Part shown: positions 1 to 7,963 of the stretch, piece after piece
Layout of the letters: the number at the start of each line of letters is the position of its first letter
Position numbering within the stretch: the stretch's first letter is position 1
Source of the DNA: CAWGYT01 sp963826795
Lineage (GTDB): Bacteria > Planctomycetota > Planctomycetia > Pirellulales > Pirellulaceae
NCBI GenBank assembly: GCA_963826795.1
Contig: CAWGYT010000025.1
Coordinates: forward strand, 62,001-126,000
Length of the DNA: 64,000 bases
Direction: 5' to 3'
The notes under the pieces: generated by a model
What the model saw: the letters and a program-made list of their open reading frames with translations, nothing else
The model's database searches: none
Told to the model about the DNA's origin: nothing
Translations under genes and position numbers: made by a program

Positions 1-1
1 G

Positions 2-1048
2 GGAGCGGTCGACGACCTCTGTGTGATCCGCAGCATGCACACCGAGGCGATCAACCATGACCCGGCGATCACCTTCTGCCAAACCGGATCGCAGCTCGCC
101 GGGCGACCCAGCATCGGCGCTTGGTTGGCCTATGGACTGGGAAGTGCCAATCGCGATTTGCCGACCTTCATGGTCCTCGTCTCCCGGGGTACGGGTCGAG
201 CCGCCGGCCAGCCGCTTTACGATCGGCTGTGGGGCAGTGGCTTTTTGCCCAGCCGTTACCAAGGCGTGAAGCTTCGCAGCGGCGCCGATCCCGTGCTGTA
301 CCTGTCCAACCCGAGCGGGTGGTCCGACACGACGCGACGCCAAGTGCTCGACGATCTGCGACAACTGAACCAACACAAATTTCAGCAGGCGGGGGATCCT
401 GAAATCTTGAGTCGGATCGAGCAATACGAGCTGGCCTTTCGCATGCAGTCGGCGGTGCCCGAATTGACCGACGTGTCCGACGAACCGCAGCATATTCTGG
501 ACCTCTACGGACCCGATGTCGCTCGGCCGGGCACCTACGCCCGCAACTGCCTTTTGGCCCGCCGCATGGCCGAACGCAATGTGCGTTTCGTCCAGCTGTA
601 TCACATGGGCTGGGACCAGCACGACAACTTGCCCGACCATATGTCCAAGCAGTGCCGAGATACGGACCAGCCAACCGCCGCCTTGATCCGCGACCTCAAA
701 CAACGAGGCCTGCTCGAGGACACCTTAATCGTGTGGGGCGGTGAGTTTGGGCGTACCGTGTATTGCCAAGGGACGCTGAACGAAACCACCTACGGTCGCG
801 ACCATCACCCGCGCTGCTTCTCGCTGTTCCTTGCCGGAGGGGGAATTCGCGGCGGGATGGTGCACGGGGAGACTGACGAATACGGCTACAACATCGTTCG
901 CGATCCGGTTCATGTTCACGACTTAAACGCCACGTTGCTCCATTGCCTGGGAATCGATCATCGGCGTTTGGCCGTGCCCAACCAGGGGCTTGACGTGCGT
1001 TTGACCGGTGTCGAGGATCACGCCGCGGTGACGTCGATTCTGGCCTAA
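2..1048 (+). CDS. DUF1501 family protein, 5' end outside the window
   Basis: The open frame runs in from the left edge; the residues before the first GTG (VDDLC, then VIRSMHTEAINHDPA) are already typical of the family, so the true start lies upstream. DUF1501 proteins are sulfatase/alkaline-phosphatase-like proteins, usually exported by Tat, that are abundant in planctomycetes; their substrate is not established. Visible family hallmarks are LYHMGWDQHDNL around residue 200, VWGGEFGRT around 240, GRDHHP around 260, LAGGGIRGG and TDEYGYN, and the C-terminal VHVHDLNATLLHCLGIDH. The protein ends normally with ILA. In other planctomycetes these genes sit next to DUF1549/DUF1553 genes, which may lie to the left. 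The next gene downstream is a decayed remnant. Confidence 0.9.
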   Translation, partial: GAVDDLCVIRSMHTEAINHDPAITFCQTGSQLAGRPSIGAWLAYGLGSANRDLPTFMVLVSRGTGRAAGQPLYDRLWGSGFLPSRYQGVKLRSGADPVLYLSNPSGWSDTTRRQVLDDLRQLNQHKFQQAGDPEILSRIEQYELAFRMQSAVPELTDVSDEPQHILDLYGPDVARPGTYARNCLLARRMAERNVRFVQLYHMGWDQHDNLPDHMSKQCRDTDQPTAALIRDLKQRGLLEDTLIVWGGEFGRTVYCQGTLNETTYGRDHHPRCFSLFLAGGGIRGGMVHGETDEYGYNIVRDPVHVHDLNATLLHCLGIDHRRLAVPNQGLDVRLTGVEDHAAVTSILA

Positions 1049-1118
1049 GTGACGCCCCCGAACCGGATGCCGTCGCCCGCAGCGGGCCGTACGGACCCCA
1101 CACCTCGGAGAAATCCGC

Positions 1119-1397
1119 GTGAACTCGCCCTCGCACCGCGAATCGAACCGGCGCGAATGGATGCAAACCCTGGCTGCCCTCGGTGCCTCGACTATGGGGC
1201 TCGCCTGTGCGGTGTCCTGTTGACGGGACTGATGAGTTGAAGAGTGGTCTCACTGGAGCATTCACGCGGAGCAACCGGGTGTCACCGACTCGGCCGAAGA
1301 AACCCTCTGGATGTACCGACGCAGTGTGGGATTCGTGCTGGGCAACGGCGCCACGCAAAGCTTTTTCGATCTGCCAGGCGAAGTATCGGCCTCATGA
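1119..1397 (+). pseudogene. Remnant of an exported protein: signal region, internal stops, then a coding-like tail
   Basis: A GTG at 1119, preceded by ggag, opens a 34-codon frame with a twin-arginine-like start (SNRREWMQTLAALGAS) and a lipobox-like end (LACAVSC). It stops at 1221, with more stops in the same frame at 1230 and 1233. The same frame then reads clean from about 1236 to the stop at 1395, with protein-like composition (EEWSHWSIHAEQPG, then RRSVGFVLGNGATQSFFDL). Two good segments in one frame joined by stop codons suggest one exported protein that lost its middle. The tail resembles the NG...FDL region of beta-galactosidase-like glycoside hydrolases, but that is only a weak impression. 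It follows the DUF1501 gene directly and is followed by the tandem repeats. Confidence 0.5.
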
Positions 1398-1420
1398 CAG
1401 CACCTCGGTTCCGGCACCCG

Positions 1421-2107
1421 CCCCCTCATCCGGCCTTCGGCCACCTTCTCCCGCGTTGGGGAGAAGGGACAGGAGGGTGTCACCTCTCCCGAGGCCGGGA
1501 GAGGTCGCTCGGGTCCCGCTGGCGGGAGCCGGGCGGGTGAGGGTTGAGTGTTTGGTCGGGACGGTGCCCCCTCATCCGGCCTTCGGCCACCTTCTCCCGC
1601 GTTGGGGAGAAGGGACAGGAGGGTGTCACCTCTCCCGAGGCCGGGAGAGGTCGCTCGGATCCCGCTGGCGGGAGCCGGGCGGGTGAGGGTTGAGTGTTTG
1701 GTCGGGACGGTGCCCCCTCATCCGGCCTTCGGCCACCTTCTCCCGCGTTGGGGAGAAGGGACAGGAGGGTGTCACCTCTCCCGAGGAGGGTGCAGCTAAG
1801 CGCGGGTGAGGGTTGAGTGTTTGGTCGGGACGGTGCCCCCTCATCCGGCCTTCGGCCACCTTCTCCCGCGTTGGGGAGAAGGGACAGGAGGGTGTCACCT
1901 CTCCCGAGGCCGGGAGAGGTCGCTCGGATCCCGCTGGCGGGAGCCGGGCGGGTGAGGGTTGAGTGTTTGGTCGGGACGGTGCCCCCTCATCCGGCCTTCG
2001 GCCACCTTCTCCCGCGTTGGGGAGAAGGGACAGGAGGGTGTCACCTCTCCCGAGGCCGGGAGAGGTCGCTCGGGTCCCGCTGGCGGGAGCCGGGCGGGTG
2101 AGGGTTA
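1421..2107. repeat. Five tandem copies of a ~146-bp palindrome-rich repeat
   Basis: Units begin with ccccctcatccggcc at 1421, 1567, 1713, 1836 and 1982, so spacing is 146, 146, 123 and 146 bp. The third unit is shortened and carries a different joint (gagggtgcagctaagcgc near 1785-1803). Each unit holds inverted repeats: CCTTCTCCC/GGGGAGAAGG, CCTCTCCCG/CCGGGAGAGG and TCCCGC/GCGGGA. Copies are nearly identical except for an a/g change near the end of the unit. A diverged copy lies at 24281-24462. The unit reads open in several frames, but the translations (HPAFGHLLPRWGEG) are artefacts. No transposase or spacer is present. This is a REP/BIME-like non-coding element that has expanded in tandem. 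Confidence 0.95.
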
Positions 2108-2193
2108 GCCCCTGGCAGACGCCTAAGCTAAATTGGCGTATCTCGCGTCAACATGTGTTGAATTGTCCGACCTCACCGCATAAGGATCTTGCC

Positions 2194-2766
2194 ATGCACC
2201 TCCCACATGGGCTGATAAATTTTACCGCCGCAGTCGTCTTCGTTGGCTGCGGCTTGTCTCACGCCATGACGAAAGCCGAGACGATCAATTGGCACGTCAA
2301 GGCGGTGCATCCGGAAGGTCGTCTACTTGACGTCAAGGCCCTCGATGCGGCCGGCAAGATCTACGACGTGAAGGCGATCGAGGAGGATGGCAATCGACAG
2401 CTGATGGACGTCAAGGCGCTTGACGGTGACGCTCGATGGCCGGTGAAGGTTTTGGTGAGTGACGATACCTACGCCCCCGTCAAGGCGATTGGCCAGGATG
2501 GAACGGTCTATGACATCAAGGCTTTGACGCCCGACGGAAAGAAGCTGGATGTGAAGGGAGTGAAGAGCAGTGGCAATATCATCCATATCAAGGCGATCTC
2601 GCCGGAAGGGCACTTCTACGGCGTAAAAGCCATCTCACCGCAGGGGCAGTTGTGCGACGTCAAGGGTGTCAAGATGGTTCGTGAGCCTGTCGAAACGACG
2701 ATCTCCGGGGTCCCGGTGGCCGCTCACATCAAAGCCCTCCCGCAGGCCCCTGCCGCCGACGATTAG
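2194..2766 (+). CDS. Small secreted DVKA-repeat protein, function unknown
   Basis: Start ATG 2194 is preceded by aagga at 2182-2186; the reading frame is open further upstream through the repeats, but that part is repeat-derived. The 190-residue product has a hydrophobic N-terminal export signal (INFTAAVVFVGCGLSHA) and then almost only short repeats of about 18-20 residues built on the pattern (D/H)(V/I)KA(I/L), for example LLDVKALDAAG, IYDVKAIEEDG, LMDVKALDG, YAPVKAIGQDG, IIHIKAISPEG and FYGVKAISPQG. Regular beta-strand/turn alternation suggests a small beta-solenoid or propeller-like fold. I recall similar proteins annotated only as uncharacterised DUF families in Bacteroidetes and planctomycetes. 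No enzyme motif is visible. The gene stands alone. Confidence 0.8.
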   Translation: MHLPHGLINFTAAVVFVGCGLSHAMTKAETINWHVKAVHPEGRLLDVKALDAAGKIYDVKAIEEDGNRQLMDVKALDGDARWPVKVLVSDDTYAPVKAIGQDGTVYDIKALTPDGKKLDVKGVKSSGNIIHIKAISPEGHFYGVKAISPQGQLCDVKGVKMVREPVETTISGVPVAAHIKALPQAPAADD

Positions 2767-2780
2767 GCCCATGGGATCAG

Positions 2781-3419
2781 TCAGGCGCCGACGACGTCGA
2801 AGGTCCGGATCAACGGAACAGGCGTCCATCGCAGGGTGGGCCACAGCGTGCCTCCACTCAGAAACAGCTCTCGTTCACCGCGCTCGTTAATCCAATAGCT
2901 GCGGGTCGTCACCATTAGTAACCGGTGTGACACCCGCAGCTCGATTCGTCCGGTCAGCAGCGCACGAAGGAAGGCGATGACCTTGGGCACCAGTCCCGGA
3001 GTCGCCAATGGACCGACTTGGCCGGCCGACGGTTCGTGCTCGGCGAGATGCACGTGTTCTTCGCCGTAGCTGACCACGATTTCTGCGCCGCCAGCTTCCA
3101 CCTGAATGGTCGTTTCCGGGTGGTGAAGATGGGCAAGCGTAATCACGATTCCCTCGGGCCCTGGAACAACGGAGGATCGGGCTCGGTCCAAGAACTTCGG
3201 GCGAAGCTCCGTCAGGAGGCGTTCCAACTCCGAAAGCAACAGTTCGTCATCGACGGCAATCTCCGTGGGCAACTCGTCAACACGAAGAAAATCTCGTAGC
3301 GGCACGGCGTGAGCTCTCCCGACCAACAGTGAAGCACGGGCCCCGCGACTCGGGCGACCACTCACGATCTTTGCGGCGGCGCCTAGGTCCGTTCGCGAGC
3401 TTAATTCGATCCGTTCCAC
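2781..3419 (-). CDS. Unknown protein, last gene of the kinase-NRAMP operon
   Basis: The 212-residue product has no signal peptide or membrane segment and no motif I recognise. It has a central region rich in valine and histidine (IVITLAHLHHPETTIQVEAGG, then VSYGEEHVHLAEHEP) and a C-terminal part with hydrophobic strands ending RTFDVVGA. The start at 3419 overlaps the end of the NRAMP-like gene by 19 bp, so it is probably translationally coupled to it. Its place as third gene after a Ser/Thr kinase and a transporter suggests a job linked to them; that is inference only. Confidence 0.6.
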   Translation of the reverse strand: MERIELSSRTDLGAAAKIVSGRPSRGARASLLVGRAHAVPLRDFLRVDELPTEIAVDDELLLSELERLLTELRPKFLDRARSSVVPGPEGIVITLAHLHHPETTIQVEAGGAEIVVSYGEEHVHLAEHEPSAGQVGPLATPGLVPKVIAFLRALLTGRIELRVSHRLLMVTTRSYWINERGERELFLSGGTLWPTLRWTPVPLIRTFDVVGA

Positions 3420-4714
3420 CAGGCCGAAACGAACGGCCAGACCTTGCTGGTGGCGGTGTACCAGGCCATCGCCAGCAGCAACAGAAAGCCCATCAAAGCG
3501 GCGGCATTGAGCCAGCGCCCCGATCGTTCACGGCCCATGATCTCCGGCCGATTCGTCAACCACCACAGCGAGCCTGCCACGAGCGGCGCGGCCACGACGG
3601 TCATCGCCTGGGCCGCGACAATCGCCGGAACGGGATCCAGGCCGGCGCGACTGACTAACAACGCAATGCACATCCCGGTCAACAGCGCGGCGACCGTAAA
3701 TAGCCTCGGCCACAGGTCACTTGGCTGGCTGCCCCACCCCAAGCCGTCCGCCAGGATGAACCCGCCAATCATGGAATTGACGAGAAACGAGGAATAGGCC
3801 GCGGCGAATAATCCCACGCAAAATAGCGCATGGCCCTGAGCGCCGAAAGCAGGCTTCAAACCCGCCGCGACATCGCTCAGATTCTCCAACGTCTGCCCAC
3901 GCAACTCGGCGGCCGCGGTCGACATGATCATGATCGTGATCGTCGCCATGAGGCAGACTCCCACGCGAACGTCGACGAGGCCGTCCTGGAGTCGATCGAC
4001 ATCCCAACCTTTTTGACGCACTAGATACGACTGAAAATAGGCGGCCGTGATCACGAATGTCGTTCCGACCAGCCCCAACAAGGAAAGATCCCATGTCCCG
4101 CCCTCGCCGGTCACGACGGCCTTCAATTCCCAGACCGGCGGCACCAGGCCGACGAGCAGTTCGGCGAATGAGGGGCGGGCGAACCCGAGATTGATGGCGA
4201 ACGAGACGAGCATCAGCCCCACCAGGACCGTCATCAGCCGCTCAATGAAGCGATACAGATTGTGGAACACAAACAAGAACAGAATCGCCAACAGGTTGAG
4301 CAGCACGAGCACGTAATCCAGCTGCAAGTAGGGGATTCCCTCCAGCCAGGACTCGTATTCCTGCAGGGCTGACCGCACACCCAAGTTGTTGCCGAACTGA
4401 AAGGCGGCGGAAATAAAGAAGACGCCGATCCCGATTAACACGGCCAGCCAGCGACCGGCGCGTTCCGCCACCAAACTACCTGTCGAGCGATCCGCGACGA
4501 CTCCCAGTTTCGCACCGAGCGTCGTGTAGACCAACATGCACATCACCGCCAACAACACGACCCAGGACTTGGCGTAACCCTGGCTCGCCCCCACGCGTGA
4601 ACTGGTCAAAATGCTGCCAGGCCCGATCACAACGCAAGCCGTAATCAGGCCGGGGCCCAAACGTTGGTACCAGGGTCGCGGGATGGGCCGGGACGTCGTC
4701 GGATCGTGTTGCAT
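3401..4714 (-). CDS. NRAMP-like divalent-metal transporter homologue with altered ligand motifs
   Basis: The 437-residue polytopic protein has about 11 hydrophobic segments and the NRAMP opening (RLGPGLITA at residues ~18-26). In classical NRAMPs TM1 carries DPGN and TM6 carries MPHN, which bind Mn/Fe. Here the TM1 motif reads GPGS (VIGPGSILTSSRVGA) and the TM6 region reads AAYFQSYLV, so both metal-binding elements are replaced. It may belong to a divergent NRAMP-related branch moving another cation, or be a non-transporting relative. The start at 4714 lies 26 bp after the kinase stop, and the stop overlaps the next gene: a three-gene operon. Family membership is clear; substrate is not. Confidence 0.8.
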   Translation of the reverse strand: MQHDPTTSRPIPRPWYQRLGPGLITACVVIGPGSILTSSRVGASQGYAKSWVVLLAVMCMLVYTTLGAKLGVVADRSTGSLVAERAGRWLAVLIGIGVFFISAAFQFGNNLGVRSALQEYESWLEGIPYLQLDYVLVLLNLLAILFLFVFHNLYRFIERLMTVLVGLMLVSFAINLGFARPSFAELLVGLVPPVWELKAVVTGEGGTWDLSLLGLVGTTFVITAAYFQSYLVRQKGWDVDRLQDGLVDVRVGVCLMATITIMIMSTAAAELRGQTLENLSDVAAGLKPAFGAQGHALFCVGLFAAAYSSFLVNSMIGGFILADGLGWGSQPSDLWPRLFTVAALLTGMCIALLVSRAGLDPVPAIVAAQAMTVVAAPLVAGSLWWLTNRPEIMGRERSGRWLNAAALMGFLLLLAMAWYTATSKVWPFVSAWWNGSN

Positions 4715-4740
4715 CGCAAAGTCTCTCGCCGTCTCGCGTT

Positions 4741-7056
4741 TCAGTCCTCTTCGCCCGCTTCCGACGTGAGGCCGCGGAGGGCAATCAGATCCTCGTCGAT
4801 CACGCGGTGGAGCCAGAACATGGCGGCGAATCCGACCAGGCCCGTGGTGCTGGCGATCATCAGCCAGCGTCGGGCGGAGGCCAACACGTGCTCACCGGAC
4901 TGAGTGTGTATCAGAATCAGCAGGATCCCCAGCAGGGGCACGAAGGCGGTCAGCACCAGAAACAGCCGGTTCAGGCGACGCAAACCGCGAATGTCGCTTG
5001 GCTCGGGTCCCCGAATCACTTCGCGTCGAATCATCTCCGGCAGAAACCAGCGAATTCCCACCAAGGTGACGAAGAAAAACGGATACGTCCCGGCCAGGAT
5101 CCCGCACAGCGCCAGCGAAAGCGCGAAGTGGACGTAGACGCCCCACGTGACCGCCTCAGGAAGTCCGAAATGGAGACTCACCGGGTAGGCGAGTCCTGAA
5201 ATTAACCAGAGCGTCAGGGCAATCCGTGCGGTATGGCGGCCCAGAAAAAGTGCCTGCGAGCCGCCCGCTTGGGGTTCACCCGGCGCCGGCCGTCGCATCT
5301 CGCGAGCCGCACTGCGCGCGATCCAGATCGTGATCCCGATCCCCAAGGGAAATGCAATCGCATTGATGATCGTTTGTACCCAATCAAACATTTGCTCGGC
5401 GTTCGACAAATAGCGGATAATTTGAGCTCGATTGTAGCAGAAGTTGAAAACCGCCGCGAGAATACTCGGAAACAGGGTCAACAACAGCACCGTCGTCACC
5501 GGAAATCGCAAGGGCCAGCCCGCGCTTCGACCCTGCGGCGGTTGGAGCAACCGCCAGCAACGCGGATTCAGGCAAAGCCGCAGGGCATCGGCGAGTTGGC
5601 GGGCGGACCGATATCGCCGCGTCGTATCGGGCTGCAGACACTTGGCCAACACTTGACGGAGCGAGCGGGGACAATCGGCGGGCAAGCCTTGGCTGAGTTC
5701 CCCGGGATCAGCCTCGGAACGTTGGTCGATCATCCGCTGCAGCAGGGCGGTCCAACCCGCCGACTTGGCGACGTCGTCGAACGGCCGGCGGCCGGCGGTC
5801 AGTTCCCACAACAGGATCCCCAACGAGTACACGTCGCTGGCCTCGCGCACCTGCATCGGAGATCCCCCCAGGACCGGATCACAGGCCGCGAGCTGTTCGG
5901 GTGACATGTAGCCGAGCGAACCGCCAAACGTATCCTCGACATGCTCGTCGGACCTCCCTCCCTGGTAGCTGACGTTGAAGTCCGCCAGCTTCGGCGATCC
6001 TTCGGGTGTGAGCAGCACGTTGGCCGGCTTGATGTCTCGGTGGAGCACCCCCTTTTCATGGGCGTAGGCCAGCCCATCGGCCAACCGGGCCCCCACCTGG
6101 CAGACGGCGGTCGGCCAATCGACGCGCCGCAACGTGGCGCGAATCGAGGATCCTTCCGGCGGGGCGGTCCCGCTTTGAGCCAGATGATCGTCGACCACAT
6201 CCAGAATCAACTGCCCGCGCCGCTGGCCCGCGTCACAGCGGGCCACGGCCCGGACCACGTCCTGCAACGTGCCGCCCGCCACAAGTTCCATGTACAGCAG
6301 TCGCACGGGCGGCACGCGACACGACCGCTCGTCAAACACACGCACGATATTGGGATGGTCCAGTTGAGCCAAGGTCCGCGGTTCGGTGCTGCCGCTTTTC
6401 GAAATCTTCAGCGCCACCAGCCGCTCCAGAGAACGCTGGCGGGCAAGAAACACGCGCGCAAACGATCCGCTGCCCAGCAGCAGCAACAAATCGAAGTCAT
6501 CGATCGTGTCCCCGGCCCGCAGTTGGTCGATCCCGAGCTTCAGCGCGGGCGGCGAACCGATGATGGGAGGCTCCGGGGCGCCGCTGGCGAACGTCGTCGC
6601 CCCGCCCCCGACCGTCGCACAATCGGGCGCCCACAGCGTGCCCAGCAGCGAACGCAAGTCGGCGGCTTGATGCGGAAATCGAAGCGGCAACTCATGCAGC
6701 TCGATCGGCGTTCCAGCCTGGCTGCGAATTTTGTACTCCTCATAAATCAAGTCCACCGGCAAACGCTCGCTTCCGCCCAACTCCGGAAAGAGCTCCACGT
6801 AATGTTCCAGCGGGATCGGCGCGCGATCTTCTTGCCAGCGATACTCCAAATCGATCTTGATCAGCTCACACAGCACGCGCGCCGTGTGCCGCGCTGGAAC
6901 GCCGTCCAGTACCTCGCGCAGTGACGGAGGCGGTGAAGGCGGCGGCGCGGCATCCCAGGCCGTCACCAGTTGGTCGACCTTTTCCGCGATCAGCCCCCAC
7001 AACGCTTCGTCTAGCTGCTGACTGCGATCCAGCTCGTTAGAATGCGTACCCGTCAT
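4741..7056 (-). CDS. Membrane-anchored Ser/Thr protein kinase
   Basis: I choose the ATG at 7056 (MTGTHSNELDRSQQ); the longer ATG at 7098 would run into the divergent sigma-factor start. The product is about 771 residues: an N-terminal region of ~180 residues of unknown fold, a Hanks-type kinase domain, and a C-terminal part with about six hydrophobic segments. Kinase motifs are the glycine loop LGSGSFARVFLA, lysine in VALKI, HRDIKPANVLL, activation segment LADFNVS, GYMSPEQ and DVYSLGILLWEL. The metal-binding DFG is DFN here. An insertion of ~40 residues sits between the ATP lobe and the catalytic loop. Planctomycete ECF sigma factors are often paired with such kinases; here the sigma gene is divergent, 32 bp away. 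Confidence 0.92.
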   Translation of the reverse strand: MTGTHSNELDRSQQLDEALWGLIAEKVDQLVTAWDAAPPPSPPPSLREVLDGVPARHTARVLCELIKIDLEYRWQEDRAPIPLEHYVELFPELGGSERLPVDLIYEEYKIRSQAGTPIELHELPLRFPHQAADLRSLLGTLWAPDCATVGGGATTFASGAPEPPIIGSPPALKLGIDQLRAGDTIDDFDLLLLLGSGSFARVFLARQRSLERLVALKISKSGSTEPRTLAQLDHPNIVRVFDERSCRVPPVRLLYMELVAGGTLQDVVRAVARCDAGQRRGQLILDVVDDHLAQSGTAPPEGSSIRATLRRVDWPTAVCQVGARLADGLAYAHEKGVLHRDIKPANVLLTPEGSPKLADFNVSYQGGRSDEHVEDTFGGSLGYMSPEQLAACDPVLGGSPMQVREASDVYSLGILLWELTAGRRPFDDVAKSAGWTALLQRMIDQRSEADPGELSQGLPADCPRSLRQVLAKCLQPDTTRRYRSARQLADALRLCLNPRCWRLLQPPQGRSAGWPLRFPVTTVLLLTLFPSILAAVFNFCYNRAQIIRYLSNAEQMFDWVQTIINAIAFPLGIGITIWIARSAAREMRRPAPGEPQAGGSQALFLGRHTARIALTLWLISGLAYPVSLHFGLPEAVTWGVYVHFALSLALCGILAGTYPFFFVTLVGIRWFLPEMIRREVIRGPEPSDIRGLRRLNRLFLVLTAFVPLLGILLILIHTQSGEHVLASARRWLMIASTTGLVGFAAMFWLHRVIDEDLIALRGLTSEAGEED

Positions 7057-7088
7057 TCGCCCATTCCAGCGACTCGGAGAATTCAACC

Positions 7089-7688
7089 ATGGATCCACAT
7101 GATAGCTCGATTCTCGACCGAGTGCGCGAGGGAGACCCCGACGCGATGGTCGTCTTCATCGAAGCCAATCGACACGCCCTGATGGCCTTTCTGCAAAAGC
7201 GAATCGGCGCGCATCTTCGGCAGAAAATCGAGCCCGAAGATATTTTGCAGGAGGTTAGCGTCGAGGCGATTCGCGCCCTGGACAAAACCACGTTCGACGA
7301 TCGAGACCCGCTCAATTGGTTGTTCCACATTAGCGAGCGAAAGATTATCGACGCCCATCGTCGCTTCTTCGCGAGCCAGAAACGCGACGCCTCGCGCGAG
7401 GCGGCCTTCCCCGCCGGCGGAGAAGACGGAAGGGGACTCGAAAACCTCCTGATCGCCAGCATGACCACGCCGAGCCAGGCGTTTTCACGCGACCAGAAAC
7501 AGCTTCGCATGCTGGCCGCCCTCGACACACTCCCCGAAGATCAGCGGGAAGCCCTCCGACTCCGATACCTGGTCGGACTCCCCAGTAAGGAGATCGCCAC
7601 GAAACTCGGCAAATCGGATGGGGCCGTGCGCGTCATGCTTTCACGCGGGATTAGCCGGCTGCAGCAGCTGATCGGCGAAGCCGAATAA
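7089..7688 (+). CDS. ECF RNA polymerase sigma factor
   Basis: The 199-residue protein has region 2 (residues ~10-75: EDILQEVSVEAIRALD, then WLFHISERKIIDAHRRF) and region 4 (~140-195: TLPEDQREALRLRYLVGLPSKEIATKLGKSDGAVRVMLSR), the standard two-domain ECF layout. It would direct RNA polymerase to its own promoter class. No anti-sigma gene is adjacent; instead it is divergent from a membrane Ser/Thr kinase, the arrangement known for planctomycete ECF groups thought to be controlled by phosphorylation. The start at 7089 leaves only 32 bp to the kinase start, so both promoters must overlap or lie within the other gene. A palindrome just after the stop may end transcription. Confidence 0.92.
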   Translation: MDPHDSSILDRVREGDPDAMVVFIEANRHALMAFLQKRIGAHLRQKIEPEDILQEVSVEAIRALDKTTFDDRDPLNWLFHISERKIIDAHRRFFASQKRDASREAAFPAGGEDGRGLENLLIASMTTPSQAFSRDQKQLRMLAALDTLPEDQREALRLRYLVGLPSKEIATKLGKSDGAVRVMLSRGISRLQQLIGEAE

Positions 7689-7695
7689 TCGCCAA

Positions 7696-7713
7696 GGGAG
7701 GGCGCGTCCTCCC
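7696..7713. terminator. GC palindrome after the ECF sigma gene
   Basis: The 18-bp GGGAGGGCGCGTCCTCCC, 8 bp after the sigma-factor stop, is a near-perfect palindrome able to form a short hairpin. No T-run follows, so it would be a weak terminator. Related gggagggc-containing hairpins occur at 42755 and 61450, so it may instead be a member of a dispersed repeat family. Confidence 0.4.
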
Positions 7714-7963
7714 GTTCGGCGCGTCCTTTCGGGCGCCAGCCGGGGAAAATCGAGGCGTCCAATTCCTCGTGTTTGGCAGCAATTTGATATACTCGCGGTG
7801 CGATCGGGCGGTCGGGGGGGAGACCTGTTCGCAACGCGAACAAAGTCAGCGAGGGCACCGCAGCCCGCCTGGTGTACGCGAGACGCGGGTCCGTGATTTG
7901 CGGCGCGGCGATCGGTGAGTAACACCTCCCGTTTTTTTTCGTTCGCGATTGGCGAGGAGATAC

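Noticed and set aside
1421..2107. Open frames inside the tandem repeats (HPAFGHLLPRWGEG type)
   Set aside because: Repeat-derived translations, present in several frames and both strands, without start signals or protein-like composition.
1421..2107. CRISPR array
   Set aside because: The units are contiguous 146-bp tandem copies without unique spacers, and no cas genes are present.
7949..7963. TTG start for the giant adhesin
   Set aside because: The ATG at 7964 has gaggag at the right distance; the extra residues add nothing.
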